From CAZIOH01 sp964540815 (GTDB lineage: Bacteria; Myxococcota_A; Polyangia; Fen-1088), in contig CAZIOH010000070.1 in NCBI GenBank assembly GCA_964540815.1, positions 1 to 35,542 on the forward strand: a DNA stretch of 35,542 nt. Reading direction: 5' to 3'. Shown one piece after another: positions 1-14,764 of the stretch; the stretch's first letter is position 1, and every line of letters starts with the position of its first letter. The notes under the pieces are model-generated. The model worked only from the letters and a program-made list of their open reading frames with translations. It had not been told where the DNA came from and searched no databases. The translations under genes and the position numbers were made by a program.

Positions 1-568
1 GCAGATCTCCCGCGAGATCCGCCTCGCCGCTGTCCTCGCCGACTTGCTCGCCGGCGTCCTCGCCGTCTTTGCCGGCCTGGGCTTGCGCGTCGGTCGACCG
101 CTCGAGTGGCCAGGCCTCGCCGGCCGGGGGGGCGGCCGCGACGTCGGTGGTGGTCCGTCCGCTGATGGCTTGCTCGACCACCGTCAACAGGGCGTCCGGT
201 GAAAAAGGCTTGGTGATGTAGTCGACCACGTTGGGCGTCCGCGCGTACCTGGACTCCACGTCCTCGCCCTTCGGCACCATCAGCACGACCGGAATCTTCG
301 AGAGGGCGGCATCCGCGCCGAGCTCCCGACATAACCGCACACCGATCTCCCGCACCGACACCGACTCCGACTCTCCTCCAGCCTCCGCGATCTCCCCCAT
401 CAAGGAGTCGATGAGGATGAGGGCCGGCGCGCTCGAGCGGGCCATCGCCAGGCTGGCGATCGGATCCGGCGCGCTCGCGACCTTGAACTCGGCCCGGGAC
501 AGCACGGACTCGACGACCCGCAGGAGAGTGGCGTTGTTTTCGACGACCAGGATGTTTTCGTTCGCCAT
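1..568 (-). CDS. Response regulator receiver-domain protein (3' end beyond window)
   Basis: The reading frame starts at ATG 568 and runs off the left edge. The N-terminus begins MANENILVVENN, the first strand of a CheY-like receiver domain. The putative phospho-acceptor is Asp54 in LILIDSLMG, and the conserved lysine is Lys120 in DYITKPF. The acidic pocket is Glu10-Asn11 instead of the usual Asp-Asp, and the conserved Thr/Ser position before the fifth strand appears to be Val98, so the phosphorylation chemistry may be weakened. An acidic Gly/Glu/Ser-rich stretch (about residues 59-72) is inserted after the third strand. After about residue 140 the chain becomes Ala/Gly/Glu/Asp-rich, a linker to an output region that is not visible. 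It is divergent from the double-kinase gene at 702, separated by about 130 bases. The family assignment is confident; the output function is unknown. Confidence 0.85.
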   Translation of the reverse strand, partial: MANENILVVENNATLLRVVESVLSRAEFKVASAPDPIASLAMARSSAPALILIDSLMGEIAEAGGESESVSVREIGVRLCRELGADAALSKIPVVLMVPKGEDVESRYARTPNVVDYITKPFSPDALLTVVEQAISGRTTTDVAAAPPAGEAWPLERSTDAQAQAGKDGEDAGEQVGEDSGEADLAGDL

Positions 569-605
569 CGCAGCTCGGAGTTGCGCATCAATCTAGCACC
601 AACGC

Positions 606-650
606 GTGACGAATCCATTTCTCGGCACCCTCGTATTTAGGATTCGTGAC
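606..650. promoter_or_regulatory. Inverted repeat between divergent response regulator and kinase genes
   Basis: GTGACGAATCC (606-616) and GGATTCGTGAC (640-650) are inverted copies with one mismatch, separated by 23 bases, in the divergent intergenic region. A TATTTA hexamer lies just before the right arm. The position suits an operator or overlapping promoters for both genes. That role is inferred. Confidence 0.35.
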
Positions 651-701
651 CCATCCGTCGATGGTTCTTCCGGTAGAGCTCGACAGCACGGCAGACAACA
701 G

Positions 702-3845
<3,144 letters not shown>

Positions 3846-3917
3846 GGACGCGCCTACGGCGCTCGCGGGAAGGGGAGGACCGGACGCGCCTACGGCGCTC
3901 GCGGGAAGGGGAGGACC
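3846..3917. repeat. Perfect 36-bp tandem direct repeat, two copies
   Basis: The 36 bases 3846-3881 are repeated exactly at 3882-3917, starting immediately after the kinase stop codon. The second copy feeds into a GC-rich hairpin (3900-3927). The unit looks like a dispersed intergenic element, but no further copy is seen in the window. Confidence 0.9.
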
Positions 3918-3927
3918 CCTCCCCGCG
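3900..3927. terminator. GC-rich hairpin downstream of double-kinase gene
   Basis: CGCGGGAAGGGG (3900-3911) pairs with CCCCTCCCCGCG (3916-3927) with one mismatch around a four-base AGGA loop. There is no T-run after it, so it is at best an atypical intrinsic terminator or an RNA-stabilising structure. Confidence 0.4.
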
Positions 3928-4212
3928 GGCCCCTCCCTCGGACGACGAGAGAGTGCCCGGAGCTGCTTTGCTCATGTCTTCTCCGGTTGGCAAAGCCAAC
4001 CTCCGATCCGATTGGAGGGCGTGACCTCGGCGCATGAGGTGACTCGAGAACGGCTCCGTGGTCGTGATCGTGGGCGAACCCGTGATCGTTGTCGTGCACG
4101 TGCACGGGAACGCCCCCGTGGGCGTGATCGGCCCCCGAGGCCTGGTCCAAACTCGACTTGGGGCGGGCATCCGCTTCGTGCTTGTTCGCGGGGCGCTTAG
4201 ACTTGCCGGCGC
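3928..4212. other. Intergenic region with small hairpins and a palindrome
   Basis: No convincing gene is seen here. A perfect 7-bp stem GGTTGGC/GCCAACC (3985-3991 and 3995-4001, AAA loop) is followed at once by an imperfect overlapping stem CCTCCGAT/ATTGGAGG (4000-4018). A perfect 14-bp palindrome CGTGCACGTGCACG lies at 4093-4106. The minus strand can encode a His/Asp-rich peptide here, reported as a finding rather than a gene. Confidence 0.5.
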
Positions 4213-6180
4213 TTGAAGCGCAGCGTGATACTGGTTGCAGTCGGCGTGGTTGCCGGGCTTGGGGTTTGGGGATGGCTGCGGGGGGAGCGGGGGGCGATCG
4301 TGCGGGAGCTTGCGACGGCGCGGGACCGTCACGCCGGGGCGTTTGCCGGGTCGGAGGCCTGCGCGGGTTGCCATCCGCGCGCCTTCGCCACCTGGAAGCG
4401 GACGTTCCACCGCACCATGACCGTGGATGTGTCGCCCGCGCATCCCGAGGCCGTGCTCGGAGACTTCGCGGGCGCCGTCTATGATTATGGCGGCACGCGG
4501 GCGCGCATGACCCGCGATCCAGCGGGGGGCTTCCTCATGACGTTCTCGTCGCAGGCAGCCGAGAGGACCGTCGAGATCGTTCGGGCGGTGGGCTCACGCC
4601 GCATCCAGCAGTACCTGGCCCGGGTCGGCCCGGAGCTCTGGCGCCTTCCGCTCGCTTACCACGTCGAGGAGCGCCGCTGGTTTCACATGAACGGCGCCTT
4701 CCTGACCGCGGATCCCCCGGAGGGAGATCAGGGCAGCCAAGCCGAGAACCAAGACGATGGGCGCCCGGTGTTCGGGGGGATGGCCCACGGGTTCGATCGC
4801 CACGTCACGCGCTGGAACGACAACTGTGTCTTCTGCCACAACGTCGCTCCCAACCCCGGACGCGTTCCCGCGAGCGGTGCGTTTCGGACCACCGTGGCCG
4901 AGCTCGGGATCGCGTGCGAGGCCTGCCACGGTCCCGGCGCCGACCACGTGCGCGCCAACGCCGCGAGCCCGGTCCGGCGCCGCGTGCTCGATGAATCGGG
5001 CGCGGCCGATCCCACCATCACGCATCCCGGGCGGCTCTCGCCGGCGCGTTCGGCCGATGTCTGCGGGCGCTGTCACGGCCAGCGGCTGGCCGACGACCTC
5101 GGACCATTCCTCACCCACGGTGATCCCTTCGTGCCCGGGGAGGATCTCGGTCTTTACAGCGCGCCCCTGTGGCAGGACACGCCCCTCCACGGAGATCGCA
5201 CGGCCTTTGCCGCGCGGTTCTGGAACGACGGGACGCCGCGCTTGACGGCCTACGAGTACCAGGGACTGCTGCTCTCCGCGTGCGCCGTGCGGGGGACGCT
5301 CACCTGCACCACCTGCCACGGGATGCACGAAGGCTCCCCGCGCGGGCAGCTCCGACCGACGGCCGAAGGCGACGCCGCCTGCACCACCTCGTGCCACCGG
5401 GAGCTGGCGATCTCCGCGAACCAGGCGCGGCATTCGCACCACGCTGCCAGCGGCCCCGGCGCCCGCTGCGTCGCCTGCCACATGCCGAAGATCGTCTTCG
5501 GCGTGCTCGACCTGCACGTCAGCCACCGCATCGAGCGTCCAGACGTCGCCCGCGACCTGGCCACGGGGCGTCCCGATGCCTGCACGCTGTGTCACGTCGA
5601 GCGGACGCGCGCCTGGGCGCTCGAGGCCTCCGCGCGCTGGTGGCCACGCGGCCCCGCCCCGAAGTCGGAGGACGGCGCGCCGAGCGGAGCGGATGTGGTG
5701 GGCGCTGGAGGCGACCGCCTCGGCCCCCTCGACGCACTGTTCGCGGGCGATCCGATCGCGCGCGCCGTCGCGGCCGAGGCGCTCGGGACCGCGCCCTTCG
5801 CGGCTTTGCCGGATGCGGGCAGCGGCGGCGGGCTCGGCTCGGATCCCGTCACCACCGCCTCCGTCTCTGCCCTTCGCGCCACCCGCGAGGCCGCCTTGCT
5901 CGACGCGATGGCCGCGGACCGGTATCCAGCCGTGCGCCACCTGGCGGCGCGAGCGCTCGCCCGCCTGCTCGAAGCCGGCCGGGCGCCGGCCCGGGCGCTG
6001 GCGACCGCGTTCGACGCGACCGCTCCGGCCGCCCGACGCGCAGGCATCCTGGCCGCGCTGCGAGAGCAGCTCACGGTGACCGACGCCGCGCCGTTCGAGG
6101 ACTTCGAACCGGGAAGCGCGGCTGGCCCTGGGCGACCGCGTCCAGCGCGCATCGTCGACGAGATCGAAATCGGCGAGTGA
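4213..6180 (+). CDS. Octaheme c-type cytochrome with HEAT-like C-terminal region
   Basis: This 655-residue protein has an N-terminal hydrophobic signal or anchor (residues 4-22, after Lys-Arg) and eight covalent heme sites. Seven are CxxCH, at Cys50, 205, 235, 284, 365, 419 and 457; one is CxxxCH (CTTSCH, Cys390). Many extra histidines (for example HSHH at 407-410) could be distal ligands. The first motif, SEACAGCHPRAFATW, is typical of large periplasmic multiheme cytochromes of the c554/NrfA-like superfamily. I cannot say whether it is an enzyme or an electron carrier. The last ~160 residues lack hemes and resemble HEAT-like helical repeats (YPAVRHLAARALARLL). The start is TTG 4213: an in-frame TAG at 4198 rules out anything further upstream, and the signal begins at once. 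It sits between two paralogous kinase genes on the same strand, 71 bases before the second. Confidence 0.9.
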   Translation: MKRSVILVAVGVVAGLGVWGWLRGERGAIVRELATARDRHAGAFAGSEACAGCHPRAFATWKRTFHRTMTVDVSPAHPEAVLGDFAGAVYDYGGTRARMTRDPAGGFLMTFSSQAAERTVEIVRAVGSRRIQQYLARVGPELWRLPLAYHVEERRWFHMNGAFLTADPPEGDQGSQAENQDDGRPVFGGMAHGFDRHVTRWNDNCVFCHNVAPNPGRVPASGAFRTTVAELGIACEACHGPGADHVRANAASPVRRRVLDESGAADPTITHPGRLSPARSADVCGRCHGQRLADDLGPFLTHGDPFVPGEDLGLYSAPLWQDTPLHGDRTAFAARFWNDGTPRLTAYEYQGLLLSACAVRGTLTCTTCHGMHEGSPRGQLRPTAEGDAACTTSCHRELAISANQARHSHHAASGPGARCVACHMPKIVFGVLDLHVSHRIERPDVARDLATGRPDACTLCHVERTRAWALEASARWWPRGPAPKSEDGAPSGADVVGAGGDRLGPLDALFAGDPIARAVAAEALGTAPFAALPDAGSGGGLGSDPVTTASVSALRATREAALLDAMAADRYPAVRHLAARALARLLEAGRAPARALATAFDATAPAARRAGILAALREQLTVTDAAPFEDFEPGSAAGPGRPRPARIVDEIEIGE

Positions 6181-6251
6181 AGGAGCCGGCGCCCCCCGGG
6201 CCCGCCCGCTGCGTGGAGTCTTTCCATGGGGGCTGCTAGATTTGCGCCGCC

Positions 6252-10358
<4,107 letters not shown>

Positions 10359-10970
10359 CAAGATCTGCATCGCGAGCGCCCGATCCCCCTCGAGCTTCAT
10401 CCGCCCGTCGAGCAGCGGCTGCACGGGGGACAGTCGACCGGCCTGGATGCCCTCGAAGGTGGCGCCGTCGAGCCGAACGGTGCTGCGCGGCCTCCCCGCC
10501 GCCACCCCGGTCTTGCCGAAGGCGACGTCGAGGGACCAGCGCCGCGCGCGCCGCCCGGCGAGCTCGACCAGCGCGCGCCCCTGCACCTGACGGAGCAGGT
10601 CCACGTCGCGCGGATCGAGAAACAGCAGATCGAGCGCGCTCCACCCGGGCGGAATCAGGACCGGCAGGTCGGGATCCCCGTCGAACGCCGCCCGAAAATC
10701 CGTGACCGATTGCCGCACCCACACGTCGGGCGTGCCCGTCCCGGCCGCCCCGACCTGCAGCCCATCGGGGGCGCCCCGCACCTCCCACGCGCCTCCCCCC
10801 GTTCCCGAGACGGTGGCGCGCACCAGCGGGGCGTCGTCGAGGCCGAGCCGCGGCCCGGCAGCTCCTTGGGCTCGCGCCGCATCGGCAAAGGCTTGCGGCA
10901 ACCATTGCTCGAAGAAGTCGGCCACCCCGATGCCCGCCGGCGGGCGATTCCATGCGCTCATCTCGCAGCG

Positions 10971-10978
10971 ACTATACT
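10971..10978. promoter_or_regulatory. Overlapping divergent -10 elements
   Basis: ACTATACT reads TATACT on plus (10973-10978) and TATAGT on minus (10976-10971). The plus hexamer is about 42 bases before ATG 11021. The minus hexamer is only about 10 bases before ATG 10961, which would give a nearly leaderless SCP2 transcript. The -35 match is weak on both strands, so this is a suggestion. Confidence 0.35.
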
Positions 10979-11020
10979 CGCGCCGCGCCGCGCGGAGCGG
11001 CGGTGAAGGGCCACCCATCC

Positions 11021-13891
11021 ATGATTCGTCGATTCCTCGCGACCCCGGGTAGAAGAACCGCAGAATGGCCCCCCTCCTGGGGTGTCGCGGCCGCGGCCCT
11101 GGTCGTCGCAGCCCTCGGCAGTCCGGCCGCTCGGGCCCAGAGCAGCCCGGCGACACCCTCCCTGGTCGACACCGAGGCCGGCCTCAGCCGAGGGCTTTTC
11201 GTGCCCGACGGGGCGCGCAGCGGCGAGCCCAACGCCACCGCTGTCGAGCTCAACCCCGCGCAGCTGGCCTTCTTGCGGGCGGCCGGCCTCTCGGTGCTGG
11301 CCAACGCCTGGAGCGAGGATGCGCGCCTCGGTGGCCGCGGCGGTGGCCTCTTCCTGGCGACGCCCCTCTGGCCGGGCAGCGCGTTCGGGGCGTCCTTGCA
11401 GCGCGTGTCCGGGGCGTCGTTCGAGCTCCCCACCGGGCGGACCAAGCTCGGGCTCGCGTACGCGATGGGCGGCCGCCACTTCTCGCTCGGCGTGAGCTGG
11501 GCGCACCTGTGGGGTGACACCGTGGGCGGGCTCGACACCTTCGACGTGGGGGCGGGCATCCGGTTCGCGGACTACCTCGCGTTCGGCCTGGTGGCGGAAG
11601 ACGTCGGCCGTCCGGCTCTCGAGCCCACCACCTCCTCGGTGGGGGCGACCATCCCGGGGCTGACGTTGCCGCGGCGGTGGGTGGCCGAGGTCACCTTTCG
11701 CCCCACCGGCACCGACCGCGTGAACCTGGCGGTTGCCGGGTTGCACGTCGAGGACACCCCCTGGTCGGATCCGAGCTTCCGGCTGCGCCTCGCTGCCCGC
11801 GTCGCCCCCGCGATCGCGGTGTTCGGGGACGCCGCGCTCGGCCCGCACCGGAGCCCCGCGGGCCCGGGGGCCGCCGGGCTCATCGACGATGGGCACGACG
11901 TGCGGGTGACCGCGGGCCTGGCGCTCGACTTCTCGCACGCCCGGGTGGCGGTCGCCGCTCGCCAGGCCTCGGTGCCCGGCGGCGCGTCCGGCGGCGGCTG
12001 GGGATTCTCGATGGCGCTGCACCAGAGCAACGAGCGCGACGCCGAGGCGATCGGGACCGCCGAGATGGTCGAGCTGCGGCTCGATGGGCTCGAGTCGGAT
12101 CGGGCGTTCCTGGCGCGCGCGCTCGAGCTGCGGGCCCTGGCCTTCGATCGGGGCATCGCGGGGGTGTGGCTGGAGATCGAGGATCTGGATGTGGGGCCGG
12201 GACGTCTCGAGGAGCTGCGCGATCTGGTCGCCGCCCTGCGGCGCCATGGCAAGCGGGTGATCGCGGCGCTGGCCTCGCCCTCGATGCGCGAGCTCTACGT
12301 GGCGGCGGCCTGCGACCGGATCGTGATCGAGCCGGCCGGGACCGTGACCTTCGCCGGCCTCGCCCAGTCGGCCACCTTCTTCAAGGGCGCGATGGACAGG
12401 CTCGGGGTGCGCGTGGATCTGGTGCGCATCGCGGAGTTCAAGGGCGCGATGGAGCCCTTCTTGTTCGAGGAGCAGTCCGAGCCGGTGCGCCGCAACCGCA
12501 ACGCGCTCCTCGACGACGTGTTCGGGCGGATGACCCAGCAGATCGCGGCCGGGCGTGGCTGGAGCGCCGAGCGCCTGCGCTCGCCCGACCCGGCAGGCGG
12601 TGGTGGGCCGCCCACCCCCGGCTCGCTGGCCGCGCTGCTCGCCAAGGCCGAGCTGACCCCCGAGGAGGCGTTGCAGGCGGGTCTGGTCGACGCCGTGTTC
12701 GACCAGTACGGACGCGAGGGGTTCCTGCGCCAGCTGTTCGGGCGCGAGGTCGCGGTGCACGCGCCCGACCGTGCGCCGGTCCAGCCGGCGCGCTGGTCCC
12801 GTCCGCGCGTGGCGGTGGTCCTGGTCGACGGCGCGATCAACGAGGGCGCGAGCCGGCGCCTCCCCTTCGACATGGGCGGCCTGGTCGGCGACGACTCGGT
12901 GGTGAGTGCCCTCGACCGCTGCCGCCGCGACGGCAGTGTGCGCGCGGTGGTGCTGCGCATCAACAGCCCGGGTGGCTCTGCCCACGCGTCCGACGTGATC
13001 GCCCGGGCGGTGGCCAAGCTCCGCGCCGCCGGGAAGCCGGTGGTGGCGTCGATGGGCGACGTGGCCGCCTCGGGTGGCTATTACGTGGCGGCGCCGAGCA
13101 CCGTGATCCTGGCCGAGCCGTCGACCATCACCGGCTCCATCGGGATCTACGGGTTCAAGATCGATTTGTCGGGGCTGCTCGCGAAGCTCAGCCTCAAGAC
13201 CGAGGTCTACCGGCGTGGGGCGCACGCCGATCAGGTCGCGCCGTATCGTCCGTGGACCGACGAGGAGCGCGTGATTGCCACCGGTCAGATTCGTCATCTC
13301 TACGGCCTCTTCCTCGGGACCGTGGCGGAGGGCCGGCGCGCCCACGGGCTGTCGACCCCCGAGAAGGTCGACGAGATCGGCAGGGGCCACGTCTGGACGG
13401 GGGCCGAAGGTCAGCGCATCGGCCTCGTCGACGAGGTGGGTGGGGTGACGGCCGCCATCGCGCGCGCGGCCGAGCTGGCACGGCTGCGGCTCCTGCCCGA
13501 CGAGAACCCGGAGCTGGTGGTGCTGCCGCGCCCGGGCGGAGGGCTGCTCGAGCGCCTGATCGGCCTCGGGCGGGTCTGGTCGGCTGGGCGGCTCGGGAGC
13601 CGCGGCGACGACCACGGCGAAGACCACGGCGATGACAGCGTCGATGGGCTCGAGCCCGAGGAGACGGGCGACGCGGACGCGGGCGGGGTCGCGGGCCTGG
13701 TGGCTGGCCCGTGGTTCGCCGGAGCGGACAGCGGCCTCGGGGCGGCAGGAAGCGCCCGAGCGTCCGCCTCCGTCGCGGGCTGGCCGGGCATGCGGGCCGT
13801 CTTGCGCTGGGTCGGATCCTACCTGTTTGGTCGGGCGGCGGGCTTCGAGGCGCGGTTGCCCCTCGGGGACGGGGATCTGTCCTTCGAGTGA
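11021..13891 (+). CDS. SppA-type S49 protease with N-terminal outer-membrane-barrel-like domain
   Basis: This 956-residue protein starts at ATG 11021, with GAAGGG upstream. A signal peptide ends near PAARAQ. Residues about 45-345 look like a FadL/PorV-type outer-membrane barrel: NATAVELNPAQLAFL, alternating hydrophobic strands, and FADYLAFGLVAEDVGRP. From about 348 it is a tandem-domain SppA of the 67K type. The general-base lysine is in the first S49 repeat (EFKGAMEPF, Lys474, equivalent to E. coli Lys209). The nucleophile is in the second (GDVAASGGYY, Ser684, equivalent to Ser409). Both catalytic residues are present, so an active membrane or signal-peptide peptidase is expected. The C-terminus has an acidic Asp/His/Glu-rich insert (about 860-890) and a final hydrophobic segment. 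The barrel-like extension would place the protease at or near the outer membrane, which is inference. Confidence 0.88.
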   Translation: MIRRFLATPGRRTAEWPPSWGVAAAALVVAALGSPAARAQSSPATPSLVDTEAGLSRGLFVPDGARSGEPNATAVELNPAQLAFLRAAGLSVLANAWSEDARLGGRGGGLFLATPLWPGSAFGASLQRVSGASFELPTGRTKLGLAYAMGGRHFSLGVSWAHLWGDTVGGLDTFDVGAGIRFADYLAFGLVAEDVGRPALEPTTSSVGATIPGLTLPRRWVAEVTFRPTGTDRVNLAVAGLHVEDTPWSDPSFRLRLAARVAPAIAVFGDAALGPHRSPAGPGAAGLIDDGHDVRVTAGLALDFSHARVAVAARQASVPGGASGGGWGFSMALHQSNERDAEAIGTAEMVELRLDGLESDRAFLARALELRALAFDRGIAGVWLEIEDLDVGPGRLEELRDLVAALRRHGKRVIAALASPSMRELYVAAACDRIVIEPAGTVTFAGLAQSATFFKGAMDRLGVRVDLVRIAEFKGAMEPFLFEEQSEPVRRNRNALLDDVFGRMTQQIAAGRGWSAERLRSPDPAGGGGPPTPGSLAALLAKAELTPEEALQAGLVDAVFDQYGREGFLRQLFGREVAVHAPDRAPVQPARWSRPRVAVVLVDGAINEGASRRLPFDMGGLVGDDSVVSALDRCRRDGSVRAVVLRINSPGGSAHASDVIARAVAKLRAAGKPVVASMGDVAASGGYYVAAPSTVILAEPSTITGSIGIYGFKIDLSGLLAKLSLKTEVYRRGAHADQVAPYRPWTDEERVIATGQIRHLYGLFLGTVAEGRRAHGLSTPEKVDEIGRGHVWTGAEGQRIGLVDEVGGVTAAIARAAELARLRLLPDENPELVVLPRPGGGLLERLIGLGRVWSAGRLGSRGDDHGEDHGDDSVDGLEPEETGDADAGGVAGLVAGPWFAGADSGLGAAGSARASASVAGWPGMRAVLRWVGSYLFGRAAGFEARLPLGDGDLSFE

Positions 13892-13925
13892 CGGCGGCCG
13901 AGTGAGGGCGCCGCGCGTGGGGCGA

Positions 13926-14696
13926 TCACAGCGCGCCGCGAAGGTGCGCCCACGCCAGGCCGGTCCACTCGTGGAGCGCGTTGTCGACCCGCACGAGGTT
14001 GCCGCTCGACGGAACGAGCGCGAAGACCGAGAGCGGCCCGCGGTTCATGAGGTAGTCGGTGGGGGCGGCCACCGGCTGGAGCCCGCGCGCGCGGCAGAGG
14101 GCGAGCGCCCGGTGCATGTGGACCCCGGAGGTCACCAGCAAGAACGGCTGGGCGAGCGGTTGATGCTCGGCGAGGGTGGTCCGGATGGCCAGGGCCTCGT
14201 CCTCGGTGTCCATTGCCGTGCCCTCGAGCACGATCCGGCCCGGGGGGACGCCCAGGATCCCCGCGGCGTCCGCCATGGCCTTACCCTGACCGAAGCCGTT
14301 CGACAGCACCAGCTCCGCGTTCGGGAGCATGCGCCATAGGCGGACCGCCTCGACCACGCGCGCGAGCCCCGCGGTTCCCAGGCGATCGTTGGCGGGGAGC
14401 GTGGCGTCGGGGAGATAGCCACCCCCGAGGACCACGATGGCCGCCGGGGGTGGTCGCAACGCCAGCACCTCCGCCACGTCGAGCGGAGAATTCTCGCGCT
14501 CGAGCGGATCGAGGGTGAGGCCCGCGCCGACCCCCCAGCCCGCGAACATCAGCAGGGCGGCCCCCGTGGAGGCCACGACCCTGCCGAGGACCTGCCGCTT
14601 GGTGAACCACCCGAGCCCGAGCCCCACCACCACCAGCGCGAGCCCCGCCGGAAACGGCAGCAGCCACGCCGAGACGAACTTCTTGAGGAAGAACAT
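13926..14696 (-). CDS. elyC: ElyC/SanA/YdcF family (DUF218) membrane protein
   Basis: This 256-residue protein starts at ATG 14696 (MFFLKKFVSAWLLPFP). An in-frame extension to 14729 is possible but less likely. Two N-terminal membrane segments (about 7-26 and 36-55) precede a periplasmic DUF218 domain: IVVLGGGYLPD, RVVEAVRLWR, DTEDEALAIR and FLLVTSGVHMHRAL. Layout and motifs resemble E. coli ElyC, which is involved in envelope and peptidoglycan precursor homeostasis. The symbol is given by resemblance, as the DUF218 family has several paralogous groups. It lies 68 bases downstream of the Cys-rich lipoprotein gene on the same strand and may be co-transcribed with it. It converges with the SppA-like gene, with 34 bases between the stop codons. 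Confidence 0.8.
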   Translation of the reverse strand: MFFLKKFVSAWLLPFPAGLALVVVGLGLGWFTKRQVLGRVVASTGAALLMFAGWGVGAGLTLDPLERENSPLDVAEVLALRPPPAAIVVLGGGYLPDATLPANDRLGTAGLARVVEAVRLWRMLPNAELVLSNGFGQGKAMADAAGILGVPPGRIVLEGTAMDTEDEALAIRTTLAEHQPLAQPFLLVTSGVHMHRALALCRARGLQPVAAPTDYLMNRGPLSVFALVPSSGNLVRVDNALHEWTGLAWAHLRGAL

Positions 14697-14764
14697 GGCT
14701 CGATGATAGCGGGAATGCCGCTCGGCCAAGAGCGGTCGGCCATCGCGGCGGCCGTGGGGCCTGA

